Source: Bacteroidota bacterium (GTDB lineage Bacteria; Bacteroidota; Bacteroidia; UBA8524). Taken from it: a stretch of 64,000 nt of DNA. Below are positions 16,331-25,700 of this stretch, piece by piece. The notes under the pieces were generated by a model that did no database searches, was not told the origin of the DNA, and worked only from the letters and a program-made list of their open reading frames with translations. Location of the stretch: positions 124,001 through 188,000 of the forward strand of contig SBGR01000025.1 of assembly GCA_006226545.1 (NCBI GenBank), given 5' to 3'. A program made the position numbers and the translations under genes. Within the stretch, counting starts at the first letter, position 1. The number at the start of each line of letters is the position of its first letter.

Positions 16331-17284
16331 ATGGCAAATAGTGATAAATTATTTAAAGAGTTCAATTCTAACCTCCAAATTCCAAAATCAAAGCGTGATG
16401 CGATCAAGAAATCGGATGACGTTCTGCGGGATAAGATTCGGAAAAATTTTAAGGAAAACCATCCGGGATACATTCCAAGGTTTTACCAACAAGGTTCTAG
16501 TAAGACCAAAAACAGGATCCGGACAAAGGATGATACCTGTGATCTGGATGATGGTGTATATTTCAAAGATAATCCGGATAATGTGTCAGGAACAACTCTT
16601 CAGTCATGGGTGAAAAAGGCGGTTGACGGAATCACCGATTCAACTCCATCGCATAGAAAGAAATGTATAACAGTAGATTATAAGGCCGGATACAATATAG
16701 ATTTACCTGTTTTCCTGTTTAATGCGGACAAAGACATGCATCCGAAATTAGCCGTAAAGGATGCTGAATTTCAGGAGGATGACCCGAAGGAATTTATTGA
16801 AGAGTTTAATAAATTAAAGGATGCAGGTGGACAACTCATTAGAATTTCCAGGTACTTAAAGGGGTGGTGCGACCACAAAAGAGAAAAGATGCCAAACGGC
16901 CTTTCAATGACTGTACTTGCAATGAAGTATCTGGAAAAAAATGATAGAGATGACGTGGCATTGAAATTCACTCTTATTGCGATTGAGACCGCACTCAAAA
17001 AGGAGTTTAAGTGTATAATGCCAACTACCCCTAAGGATGACTTGTTTGTTGATTATGATAAAATTAGAAAGGAGAACTTTTTGAATAACCTAGCTGATTT
17101 TATCGCTGATGCCAAGAAAGCTGTTGATGAAGAGAAGAATCGCTTGAAAGCGAGTAGACTTTGGCAGAGGCACCTTGGTAAAACGTATTTTCCTGAAGGT
17201 GAGGATGAGGATGAAAAGGCATCGTCAGCTAGTCTTTTAACAGGAGTTATTGGATCGGCCAAACCATACTATGCAGGCAACTAA
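16331..17284 (+). CDS. CBASS CD-NTase (cGAS/DncV-like nucleotidyltransferase)
   Basis: A 317-aa signalling nucleotidyltransferase that makes a cyclic nucleotide after phage infection. The active site is clear: GSS at residues 55-57, DLDDG with D71 and D73, and a third acid D124 in YNIDLPVF. The C-terminal helical region carries RLKASRLWQRHLGKTYFPEG, as in CD-NTases with the AGS_C/SMODS-type tail. The extreme C-terminus KPYYAGN is exposed and Gly-containing, as expected for an enzyme handled by a CBASS E2 or E1-E2. With a STING effector two genes on, c-di-GMP is the expected product. The E2 gene overlaps its 3' end by 14 bp. Confidence 0.93.
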   Translation: MANSDKLFKEFNSNLQIPKSKRDAIKKSDDVLRDKIRKNFKENHPGYIPRFYQQGSSKTKNRIRTKDDTCDLDDGVYFKDNPDNVSGTTLQSWVKKAVDGITDSTPSHRKKCITVDYKAGYNIDLPVFLFNADKDMHPKLAVKDAEFQEDDPKEFIEEFNKLKDAGGQLIRISRYLKGWCDHKREKMPNGLSMTVLAMKYLEKNDRDDVALKFTLIAIETALKKEFKCIMPTTPKDDLFVDYDKIRKENFLNNLADFIADAKKAVDEEKNRLKASRLWQRHLGKTYFPEGEDEDEKASSASLLTGVIGSAKPYYAGN

Positions 17285-17927
17285 TTCTGCGTCTTTTGCT
17301 GAACAACTTCAGGATGTGGTTACAGAGTATTCGAATCTGAGAATTCTGTACGATGGCAATGGTGCGCCTTATCTTAAAGGAGTCCTGGATGTGCATGATG
17401 ATGAGCGGAATGTTGTTGGACATTTTTTGATTGAAGTACATTGCTCTGAAGGCTTTCCTTATCGATTTCCGGCTTTGCTTGAAGTAGGAGGAGAAATTCC
17501 GAATAAAGATGACTGGCATAAATACGAAAACAATAGGTGCTGTATCACTGTATTGCCTGATGAGATTATCAAATGTAAACATGGGATTTCGGTTTCAACT
17601 TTTGTAGAAAAACATGCAATCCCATATTTGGCGAACCACATCTATAAAAAGCTAGAAGGGAAATATAAAAACGGAGAGTATGCCCATGGTTTACCTGCGT
17701 GGAGTCAGTTTTACGGGGAACTAATGAAGACTGAAAATAAAGAAAAGTGGATGGATTATGCGGATATGGCATTTGGAAAGAAAAAGGAGAGCTGTGGCAG
17801 AAATGATACGTGTGTCTGCGGATCCGGGTTGAAGTTCAAAAATTGTCATTTGAAGGTATTGGATTCCTTGAGAGATATTGGTGAAAAGGAAGTTTATGGT
17901 TTTTTGAATCAATTGTATGTAAGATGA
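17271..17927 (+). CDS. CBASS E2-like protein with C-terminal SEC-C motif
   Basis: 218 aa from the ATG at 17271. Residues ~10-130 show a prokaryotic E2/UBC-like pattern: a beta meander (FLIEVHCSEGFPYRFPALLEV), then H83 and a Cys pair C90-C91 in HKYENNRCCITV, with C90 or C91 the likely catalytic cysteine. No E1 or JAB-like gene is present, so this is the E2-only (short type II) layout, in which the E2 is thought to conjugate to or prime the CD-NTase. The C-terminus (175-193) is a SEC-C-type zinc motif, GRNDTCVCGSGLKFKNCH (C181, C183, C192, H193). A TTG start at 17250 is possible. It overlaps both neighbours. Confidence 0.85.
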   Translation: MQATNSASFAEQLQDVVTEYSNLRILYDGNGAPYLKGVLDVHDDERNVVGHFLIEVHCSEGFPYRFPALLEVGGEIPNKDDWHKYENNRCCITVLPDEIIKCKHGISVSTFVEKHAIPYLANHIYKKLEGKYKNGEYAHGLPAWSQFYGELMKTENKEKWMDYADMAFGKKKESCGRNDTCVCGSGLKFKNCHLKVLDSLRDIGEKEVYGFLNQLYVR

Positions 17928-18817
17928 AAAGAAAGTTGTTTATAGGCTCCTCCAAAGAGGGGTTGGAAATTGCCCAACAGTTAAAGGAAAAAGTCGATTT
18001 TTCCTGTGGGGATTGGATTCATTCAGAAATTTGGGATGAAAGTGGAGTTTTCTCGCTCAATGGAAATACCCTTAATTCACTGGTAAAGGCATCAAGAAAA
18101 TTTGACTATGGGGTTCTGGTTGCAACGAAGGATGATATTCTCAAAACAAGAGGGGTAGAACATTTTGCTCCTAGGGATAATGTCATGTTAGAAATTGGAA
18201 TGTTCATTGGCAGCCTTGGTCTAACAAGAGCGTTTCTTCTACTTGAAGAAGAAAGCAAACTTCCTTCCGATTATAGTGGTATAACAGTTCCTTATTTCCA
18301 TAGAGAAAAAGTAGGTAGCCTTGGAAACGCAATGGATCAGATAATTGGAGCCATTACACGAACTAAATTGAGTTATAATTTAAAACCAATGCCTTCTGCA
18401 GCTCTTGCCCTTGGCTATTTTGACAACTTTATTGAGCCCTTTGCTAAAAGGAAACATGAAAACAATGAGGAGTTCAAATTTCAGATTTTGTTACCAAAGA
18501 ATATTCAGGATGTAAACGGTGAAAGGCAAAGTTATAAGAACCGCAACCCGAGTACTGAAAAAGGTGTGGCTGGTCCAAATACTAGACCTGTGGCCTTTGA
18601 GTTAGATCACCAGCCTAATACCTACTGGGATATTCCCACTACATTGTCTACAATGGGAAGATTAATGGATTTACTGCTTCCCTCTTCAGAAATCGGAATT
18701 GATATTGAAAAGCAAGATTGGATTGATCATGAACTCCGAAACTTTGCAGGGACAATTGCCGTATTGGTTGAAAGGAGTTTGGCGTGCAATGGAAAGATAG
18801 AGGTATTTAAAATATAG
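17924..18817 (+). CDS. TIR-STING CBASS effector
   Basis: 297 aa. Residues 1-150 form a TIR-like domain (KLFIGSSKEGLEIAQQL; GVLVATKDD; APRDNVMLEIGMFIG) with E90 as the probable catalytic glutamate for NAD+ cleavage. Residues ~158-297 match the prokaryotic STING domain: ALALGYFDNFIEPF opens the ligand-binding helix, WDIPTTLSTM lies at the cyclic-dinucleotide pocket, and the rest forms the dimer lid. Known bacterial TIR-STINGs bind c-di-GMP, form filaments and deplete NAD+, stopping phage by killing the cell. The start ATG overlaps the E2 stop by 4 bp, so the three genes are one operon. Confidence 0.92.
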   Translation: MKRKLFIGSSKEGLEIAQQLKEKVDFSCGDWIHSEIWDESGVFSLNGNTLNSLVKASRKFDYGVLVATKDDILKTRGVEHFAPRDNVMLEIGMFIGSLGLTRAFLLLEEESKLPSDYSGITVPYFHREKVGSLGNAMDQIIGAITRTKLSYNLKPMPSAALALGYFDNFIEPFAKRKHENNEEFKFQILLPKNIQDVNGERQSYKNRNPSTEKGVAGPNTRPVAFELDHQPNTYWDIPTTLSTMGRLMDLLLPSSEIGIDIEKQDWIDHELRNFAGTIAVLVERSLACNGKIEVFKI

Positions 18818-18830
18818 ACTACTGTAGAAT

Positions 18831-18964
18831 GGAAAAAACGCTGAATTTGACTCCACTTTGTTGAGGTAAACTGCCCCCTCCTTTAATATACAGGCTAACA
18901 AAAAGATAAATGAGTTTGAATGAGGTGGATTTTCGGTTAACTTGACTGCGATTTATTCTCAATT
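18831..18964 (+). repeat. Diverged ~130-bp direct repeat, copy 1
   Basis: This gene-free stretch after the STING gene aligns along its length with 20500-20627. Shared blocks include GGAAAAA-CG, TGCCCC, TTTAAT-T-CAGG, TTTGAAT, CGGT-AACTTGA and CGATTT. Identity is roughly two thirds by eye. Together the copies bracket the nuclease and small membrane protein genes. Confidence 0.7.
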
Positions 18965-19849
18965 ATGGCAAAACGACAAACTGCGAAAGTGGCAAACTCT
19001 GACCTTTTGGATGGAGAGAAACTTTATCAAGAAAGAGCAAGATTGACACTGCCCTTTTTGGTTAGACAAGCAAAAGCAGGACAGACAATTTACTATTCAG
19101 ACCTTGCTGAAGAAGTAAATATTACAAATCCAAGAAACCTAAATTATGTCTTAGGTGCAATTGGCAACGCTTTGATTGATTTAGGCAAAAGAACAAAAAC
19201 GGAGATTCCACCAATACAATGTGTTGTAATAAATAAGCGTCAAGAGCTTCCTGGTGAAGGAATTGGTTGGTTTATAAGTCCGACGGATTTCGGTAAACTT
19301 AACAAAACACAAAAGCAAAAAGTAGTAGCTAGCCAACTGACGAGAATATACACTTATCAACGTTGGGATTGGGTTTTACAACAACTTGAACTTTCCCCTG
19401 TACCTACAAACCTTGATAAGGAATTAGCGGAAGCAAAAAATGGAAGAAGTGGTGGAGAAAGTGATCAACACAAAAAATTCAAAGAGTTTATTTCTAAAAA
19501 CCCAAATGCGATAGGACTTAATGCAAACCTAGCTGAAGGACAACAAGAATATCATCTTCCTTCAGCTGATTCAATAGACGTATTATTTACTGACCAAGAC
19601 CAGAAAATTGGAATTGAGGTCAAATCCATCATTTCTAATACTGCTGATATATTAAGGGGGCTTTTTCAATGTGTAAAATACAAGTACTTAATAGAAGCTG
19701 AACAAACTGTAAATGACGAATTGCCAAACTGTAGAATCATTCTTGCATTGCAGGGACAATTTCCTCAAGAACTAACTTTAGTAAAAAATTTATTGGGAAT
19801 AGAAGTAGTAGACAGAATAGAACCAGCCGTCAACTCTGTGCTAACCTAA
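18965..19849 (+). CDS. PD-(D/E)XK nuclease-like protein
   Basis: 294 aa, soluble. The C-terminal half contains a restriction-endonuclease-like core, ADSIDVLFTD followed by KIGIEVKSI (D205, E218, K220), i.e. the PD-(D/E)XK pattern. The N-terminal half (residues ~20-120) looks like a DNA-binding winged-helix region (TIYYSDLAEEVNITNPRNLNYVLGAI). Similar stand-alone proteins are often called restriction endonuclease-like. It carries no methyltransferase partner. The unit is flanked by diverged direct repeats, between CBASS and Wadjet, which suggests an inserted defence cassette. Substrate unknown. Confidence 0.65.
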   Translation: MAKRQTAKVANSDLLDGEKLYQERARLTLPFLVRQAKAGQTIYYSDLAEEVNITNPRNLNYVLGAIGNALIDLGKRTKTEIPPIQCVVINKRQELPGEGIGWFISPTDFGKLNKTQKQKVVASQLTRIYTYQRWDWVLQQLELSPVPTNLDKELAEAKNGRSGGESDQHKKFKEFISKNPNAIGLNANLAEGQQEYHLPSADSIDVLFTDQDQKIGIEVKSIISNTADILRGLFQCVKYKYLIEAEQTVNDELPNCRIILALQGQFPQELTLVKNLLGIEVVDRIEPAVNSVLT

Positions 19850-20014
19850 GTCGCAATACCCGTTTTCAATCCCGAGAGATATACTTAATTTAGATTTCCG
19901 TTTCCAAACTAACTTTCCGAGCTAAACTTCGCCTGGTGCCAGCACGGAAGCCGTAAGCGGCAACTCTATTGCGAAAGTGCAACTTTGAACCGATAGTAAT
20001 AAAACAAACAGAAA

Positions 20015-20470
20015 GTGAGGACAACTCTTAACTTTGAACACGACGACACCAAAAAGCTATTGGCGAAACTTGACTTTGAATTTTTTCTGAAACAAAACAT
20101 AGAAAAAGAAAAATATCCGCAAAAGGACATTGATAAAATTTATTCGAGTTACCAGCGGACATTAAAACAAATTGAAGACAAGACAAAAACAGACAAGAAA
20201 CAATTTGACTACTATACAGAAGGACAGGTCAGGAAAATGTTTATTGGTGGACTTCTACCAGCACTTTTTGAATTAGACGAAAGCCGAGGGCACACAATGT
20301 TTGACTTCCATACTCTTGGTGAGAATTGGGCTTACTTTAAACATTGGCAGACATACTATAAACGCAAAATCACAAAAGAAAAAATTTGGGATATAACTGT
20401 TAAGGTAGGAAGTGTGCTTGCAATAATACTCTCCGTTTTAAAATTGTTAGAAAACATAAACATTTTATAA
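20015..20470 (+). CDS. Small membrane-anchored protein of unknown function
   Basis: 151 aa from a GTG start at 20015 (MRTTLNFEHDDTKK). It is largely charged and helical, with one C-terminal hydrophobic segment of about 20 residues (VKVGSVLAIILSVLKLLENI). A tail-anchored topology is likely. It has no catalytic motif and matches no family I recognise. It lies inside the pair of diverged direct repeats with the PD-(D/E)XK gene. The 165 bp between them hold no gene; a decamer aactttgaac occurs at 19981 and again at 20030, straddling the start. The start choice is uncertain. Confidence 0.5.
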   Translation: MRTTLNFEHDDTKKLLAKLDFEFFLKQNIEKEKYPQKDIDKIYSSYQRTLKQIEDKTKTDKKQFDYYTEGQVRKMFIGGLLPALFELDESRGHTMFDFHTLGENWAYFKHWQTYYKRKITKEKIWDITVKVGSVLAIILSVLKLLENINIL

Positions 20471-20499
20471 CAGTCAATATGCAAATGAAACTCTACACT

Positions 20500-20627
20500 T
20501 GGAAAAATCGCCTCAGTTGTCACCCTATTGCTGGAGCAAATTGCCCCTTTAATCTGCAGGTTGGCAATAAAATACATTAATTTGAATTGAGCAACTTATC
20601 GGTAACTTGATTCCGATTTTTCCATAG
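20500..20627 (+). repeat. Diverged ~130-bp direct repeat, copy 2
   Basis: Second copy of the non-coding repeat at 18831-18964, in the same orientation, within the 334-bp gene-free stretch before Wadjet. Copy 1 carries a few extra bases after its TGCCCC block. The remaining ~180 bp before the Wadjet start hold no gene; a small CAAG...CTTG hairpin lies near 20730-20745. Confidence 0.7.
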
Positions 20628-20804
20628 CAAATAGATCAACGTCTTTGGAAAGTAATTTGATGGTTTTAGGAAACAAATATTGTTGTTTTCAATCTTATTA
20701 TAGAAATTGCTTATCAGTAAGAAAAAGCAAGTATCTGCTTGACTTTAAGAAGTTCGGCATCAAAAAGTAAGTAAATATTTGATCTGCGATTCACCCAAAA
20801 TCTG

Positions 20805-22112
20805 ATGAAAGAAGATTCACCCCCAATTCACTTACTTGAGGAGCTTCAAAAAGAAGACACATATCAAAAGCTTTTTTTAAATCGAAGAATGGGTTTGTCC
20901 ATTGCGCTTTTATTTCAACAGTTTGGTTCGGGTACATTTCAAGAGTCCGACATTCACGACGCATTAGTTAAAATGACTGCTAATTCCAAGAATATGTGGA
21001 ATCAGTACGGTAAGGCCATCAACCTGCTTCAGGAGTTTTTCATTGTCTATGATCAGGATTCGCAGCGATACTCTCTGACTCCCTATGCACAAGAGTATTG
21101 TAAAATGGCATCAAAGCAGCTTCGCGGTCGTGTAGATGCAACAAGGATTGAGGCGATCTGTAGAGCGTTGCTTGAAAAGCTATCTGATGACATGGGAGAA
21201 AGTAACCTCGAAGAGTGGTTTGAGGTGCATCTCGATGCGTTTAAAAGTGAATTAAGTGACCAAGTACATTTCCTCGATGGCCAGATAAAGAACTCTGTAG
21301 ATTACCTGCGTCAGAGTTCGCTTATTAATGCCGACAATGCGCTTCTAGTGCTCAGGGGAGTGAATGAAGGATTGACTAAAGTTCGGGAGCAAAACAAGGA
21401 GTTAAGATCAGCTTATCGGCAATTAGATACTATTAGAGAAATGCTGGATACCATCGCTCAACACATTTCACGACCGGAACTTCAAGATAAGATTGGTGAT
21501 GTGAATGAGTTCTTCGGGCGTATCCGTTTTGTCTTGCGAGCAATTGATCAGAAATTGGATCGGATTCAACCTAAGATTCGACAGCTCTTTGCCAACCTGA
21601 ATCAACCGCTATTGAATGCGCGTGTGGAGCAATTTTTGAGAATACTGTTGAAGGTTTCCACCGTGGAGAACAAAGAACTTCAACTGCCACCAAGTGTGCA
21701 TCAGCCAAAGATTCGAACACAACCGGTGAACTTCACCGTGGTCGAGAGAAAAACCAATTGGTTTCCAGCAAAACGTAAGCGAGTAATTCTTCCGCAAATT
21801 AAGCCAGAGGCTGCGGAGCGGGTCAGGCAAGAGCACTTTCAGTCTATAGCTAATCAAAGCAAGGTCGATCAGCAAGTAGCATTATTGCGCAATAAGCTTC
21901 GCCTGAACGGTAGCATAGTCTTTGAAGATGAATTCTTTAATTTGTATGACGGCCAGGGAAATGATTTGGGCAGCACGGTCATGGTATTTTACACGCTCTT
22001 GCAGGAAAGTAACAACGACCCGAAGCGGAAGCTTGAAATCTCTCCGACACTTATTAAACATCCTCAAGGAAAAGAAATCTCACTATGCCACCTAACAATC
22101 CGGAGCCTATAA
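20805..22112 (+). CDS. jetA: Wadjet JetA-like (MukF-type kleisin)
   Basis: 435 aa, helical. The N-terminal ~110 residues read as a winged helix (SIALLFQQFGSGTFQESDIHDALVKM), followed by a long helical/coiled region (~150-260, AYRQLDTIREMLDTIAQHI), then a C-terminal winged-helix-like part (~340-435), as in MukF-type kleisins. In Wadjet, JetA bridges the two SMC heads of JetC and carries JetB. No enzyme motif is expected. The assignment rests mainly on position in a complete JetABCD order. JetB starts inside its 3' end, overlapping by 28 bp, indicating coupling. Confidence 0.82.
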   Translation: MKEDSPPIHLLEELQKEDTYQKLFLNRRMGLSIALLFQQFGSGTFQESDIHDALVKMTANSKNMWNQYGKAINLLQEFFIVYDQDSQRYSLTPYAQEYCKMASKQLRGRVDATRIEAICRALLEKLSDDMGESNLEEWFEVHLDAFKSELSDQVHFLDGQIKNSVDYLRQSSLINADNALLVLRGVNEGLTKVREQNKELRSAYRQLDTIREMLDTIAQHISRPELQDKIGDVNEFFGRIRFVLRAIDQKLDRIQPKIRQLFANLNQPLLNARVEQFLRILLKVSTVENKELQLPPSVHQPKIRTQPVNFTVVERKTNWFPAKRKRVILPQIKPEAAERVRQEHFQSIANQSKVDQQVALLRNKLRLNGSIVFEDEFFNLYDGQGNDLGSTVMVFYTLLQESNNDPKRKLEISPTLIKHPQGKEISLCHLTIRSL

Positions 22113-22738
22113 TCAACCCATTGGAGTTTTTAGAAGATGGTCGCGCTCAAGGGCTGTTTGCAAAGATTGACCAAGCACTAAAGGACGGGTATCACATCCA
22201 AAACCGTACTGCTTGGACGGAGCATTGGCGGTTTCTGGATGAACATAAGAACAGCATTAATGAATACTACCAAGCGTATTTTGGAGTCAAGCTATCTTAC
22301 GCTGGATCAGGAGGGGACCGATACTATTATCTGGAGTTCTTCCCAGGCACACGCGGGGAGATCAAATCAACCCATTACCAGCACCTTGAAGCTGAGAGCG
22401 TAGTCGTTGCATTCCTGCTCTACAAAGTCGTTTTTATTGACAAGAACATTACCCTTTCCTCTGTTGCCGAGTTTAAGAGAATCCTGCGAAGTGACTACGA
22501 AACATTGAAACCAGATATCATTAGGACGTTGGCCAAGGTTAAGTATGGCAAGCCTACGAAGACAAGTGATGAAACAATCAATTCGGCAGTGGACAGAACA
22601 CTTAAGGACTTTGAAAAACTTGGGTGGGTTGAACGGAATGATGATGATTTTGAGGTCTTACCGGCCTTCCAACGCATCCTCACCATCTACTCCGACATCA
22701 TTAATAACGTAGATGATTGGTTTAAGGACAGTAAATGA
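22085..22738 (+). CDS. jetB: Wadjet JetB-like (MukE-type KITE subunit)
   Basis: 217 aa with tandem winged-helix character, typical of KITE subunits. The stretch ESVVVAFLLYKVVF and the C-terminal TLKDFEKLGWVERNDDDFEVLPAFQRILTIYSDII are the kind of strand-turn-strand wing found in MukE/MksE/JetB proteins. It would bind the JetA kleisin and help hold DNA in the SMC ring. It starts within jetA and overlaps jetC by 4 bp (ATGA). The call depends on operon order as well as the weak sequence pattern. Confidence 0.82.
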   Translation: MPPNNPEPIINPLEFLEDGRAQGLFAKIDQALKDGYHIQNRTAWTEHWRFLDEHKNSINEYYQAYFGVKLSYAGSGGDRYYYLEFFPGTRGEIKSTHYQHLEAESVVVAFLLYKVVFIDKNITLSSVAEFKRILRSDYETLKPDIIRTLAKVKYGKPTKTSDETINSAVDRTLKDFEKLGWVERNDDDFEVLPAFQRILTIYSDIINNVDDWFKDSK

Positions 22739-25700
22739 AAGAGTATCCCCGCATACATAATCTATGCACCGTTGGTTTAATACACCATCAGGATTGCGAA
22801 TACCGTATTCACCCTTTTCGAACCGATTTTGTGGGCGATAGCGGATGCGGGAAAAGCATGATAGCTGACTTTATGCAACTCATTTTTGTCGGCGCAGGAA
22901 CTTTCAGTTCAGCAACCACCGGAACAGGTCCACGAGAGGCAAATACTATGGTGTTGGAGTCTCCAGGTAAAGGCACTGATTTCGGGTACGTTTACTTAAA
23001 TGTTGAAGTTGAACGGGGTAAATACCTTACCGTGGGGACTTACCTTGAACGCAATGGTTCGGGTTCAAGGTCTTTCTTGGTGCAGGCAGGTTACGATTGG
23101 TCAGAGGAAGAGCGGCTCAAGCCATTTGAGGAACCCTTGTCCAAGAGTGAAATTATGGATGGTGACGATATGCTACCGCTGGAGGACTTCCAAGCGAAGT
23201 TAGAGCATAATGGGCTTTTCCTCAAAGATTGGCAGCGACTGAAGACATTCCATCATTTATTGGCCATTAACGAGATATTGCCTCTGGATCTTTCGGTTTC
23301 TGCTGATATCCTGAAGGACTACAAAAAGATCATCCAGTCTTTTTCGCGCAGAACCTTAGACACTTCTAAAAGTGATAGCCTGAAGAATTTCCTGTTTGGA
23401 AAAGAAGAGCACACGCGCATTGAATCGGACTACAAAAAGGCTATTCAGGAATTGGAACAGGATGTGCAGACTTATGGTAACAATTTAGCTGAGATTGTCA
23501 CGGTCACCAAAAAGAGCCAAGAACTAGGGAACTTGAAGACGGCTCGATTTGCAATGGCAGAACGAAACCAGACATGGGTTCTCGCACGAGTGAGTTTTTG
23601 GTCGAATCAAGTGAAGGCAGAAGTATCGACCATTCGAAATCATGCCGTTCCTCACGAGGTAAACCGACTCATGCTAATTAACCTTCGCGAAAAGGCAGAA
23701 CGTGACAAGGGATTGGCCGAATCGAATCAAAAACCACTGTTGGATGCAGAAGAGAAAGCTCTAGGAACGTTCACGAAGGCCAACAGTGAAAATCAGAAAC
23801 TTAAGAAAGCCCATGGTATCCTCAGTTTGCTTGGCAGTGAAGATGGTCTGCTGGAGCGGTTTACCAGTTATATAAATCAATTAAGCCAGCATTCACTGCT
23901 TCAAAACATGACCCAAGAAATCGGTTCGAATTGGGCCTTCTTTGAAAAAGTAGATTGGGAAGGTGGTTATTCCGAAGGTTTATTAAACATTCAGAATAAG
24001 ATTAAAACGCTCACAGAAATATTGGCAAATCTCGATGCATTAAGGGCATACAATGATCTAAACAATGAAAGCTCTTTAGCGAGGTGGGCAGTAGATCAGA
24101 AGCGCGCCTTTACCAACGAGGAAGAGAGTGTTCTGGTTCATTTTGCTACACAAGGAATAACAAGGACTAAACCCGAAATGCCCAATGGACTTCGCTTTTT
24201 GCCCGAACCCAAAGAATTATTTGAGAAGCCAGTTAATCCGTTGCAAGTAGATGAGGCAGGTTTTTGGTTGTCACTAGATGGCGTGCATGAATACGTGAAA
24301 TATGTACACCGTCAAATCCTTGATAGTGCCAATCCTCTGCTTATTAAAGAGCACTTCGAGCAGCAGAGAAAAGGTATTGATGACAAAATAAGAGAATTGA
24401 AAGTCGAGAAAAACCAGTGGCAGAAGCTGCTTAATCTGATAAAGCAAGTAAATGACATTGAAGCAAAGATCGAGGCCTACGGGCAGCGAGAAGAACTAAA
24501 GAACTTCATTGAACATCCAGAACTTAAACTAACAAAGGAGCAATTCGATGAAACCATCCAAACGCTGGAACGAGAAAAGGAAATAGTTTCTTTATTTGAA
24601 TTGGCAACCAGGGATTATAATACCGCAAAGGAAAATGTATCCGAGAACAAAGAAGCTTTGAAAGATTATAAGGAATCTTTGGATGAACTTGTTGTACTCG
24701 ACCTTTCGACACATCTCAAAGACGAACTTAAAGCACTTATCAGCGATAGCGAAATACAGGCGGGTGTACAAGCCATTAAAGAGCCAAACTCTCCCCGCGA
24801 ACTACGTCAGGAAGTACAACAAAGGAAGTCCCGATTGCTGAATTATACACAGCAGCAAAGCTTAATCGACAAGTTGAGTAATGCAAAGACGGAAGCATCG
24901 AATGCTCGTTTGGATTCCGAACTATTGGAAGTTCCTATTCCAGAAAGCTTTGAGGATAGTTTGACAAATGAAGAGGTGGGTCGACTGGGGAAAGAGCATG
25001 ATAAAGCAGTGTTGAAATACCAAAACAGTTTCGAAAGTGTTGTGCGAGATTTCGTACCCGAAAACGATCAGGATAAATTCAAGGACAATTATGACTTCCT
25101 AGGACTGTGTCTTGCTATTCTTCCAAAATCCTTTTCCTCACTTGAATTTACCGAAGAAACCGTCATACAGGAAGTTGAAAATCATCTCAAACAAATAGCC
25201 AGAAAGAACCAGGATCTCAATGAGCGGAAGTTTCAGAGGATACGTGACTTAGTAGAAGATGTAAGTACCGAAATCAGTAGTAGGTTGGATAAGGTAAGGC
25301 GCATGAAACGAATTTTCAACGATGATGACTCAGAGATTACAGGAGGACATTTCGTCAAACTTGAGGAGAGCTTTAACGCAGATTACCCAAGAGCCTGGTT
25401 AACCCGTTTTGCGGAGGAGTTTAATTCACAGAGCGGTCTATTTGCTGAGGAGGGAGGGCTGTATGATCGAGTGTCCAAGCTCATTGGGATAGAAGAAAAG
25501 CTAGTAGAAGCCTTCCACGCTTGCGGTGGGCCAAGTAACGCTCATCCTACGGCTACTCAGTTGCTTGATCCCAATTCTTACTTTGAATTAAGCTTTAGTA
25601 TGGAAACCAAAACAGGGAAGAGGAATGATGGGAGTACTGGGCAAACATATGCAGCCACTGCTTTGCTGTGTATTGCAAGACTCTCGCTTTTGAATCCAGA

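Noticed and set aside
17250-17270. TTG start for the E2-like gene
   Set aside because: An ATG at 17271 gives a normal operon overlap with the CD-NTase gene and keeps the whole E2 core.
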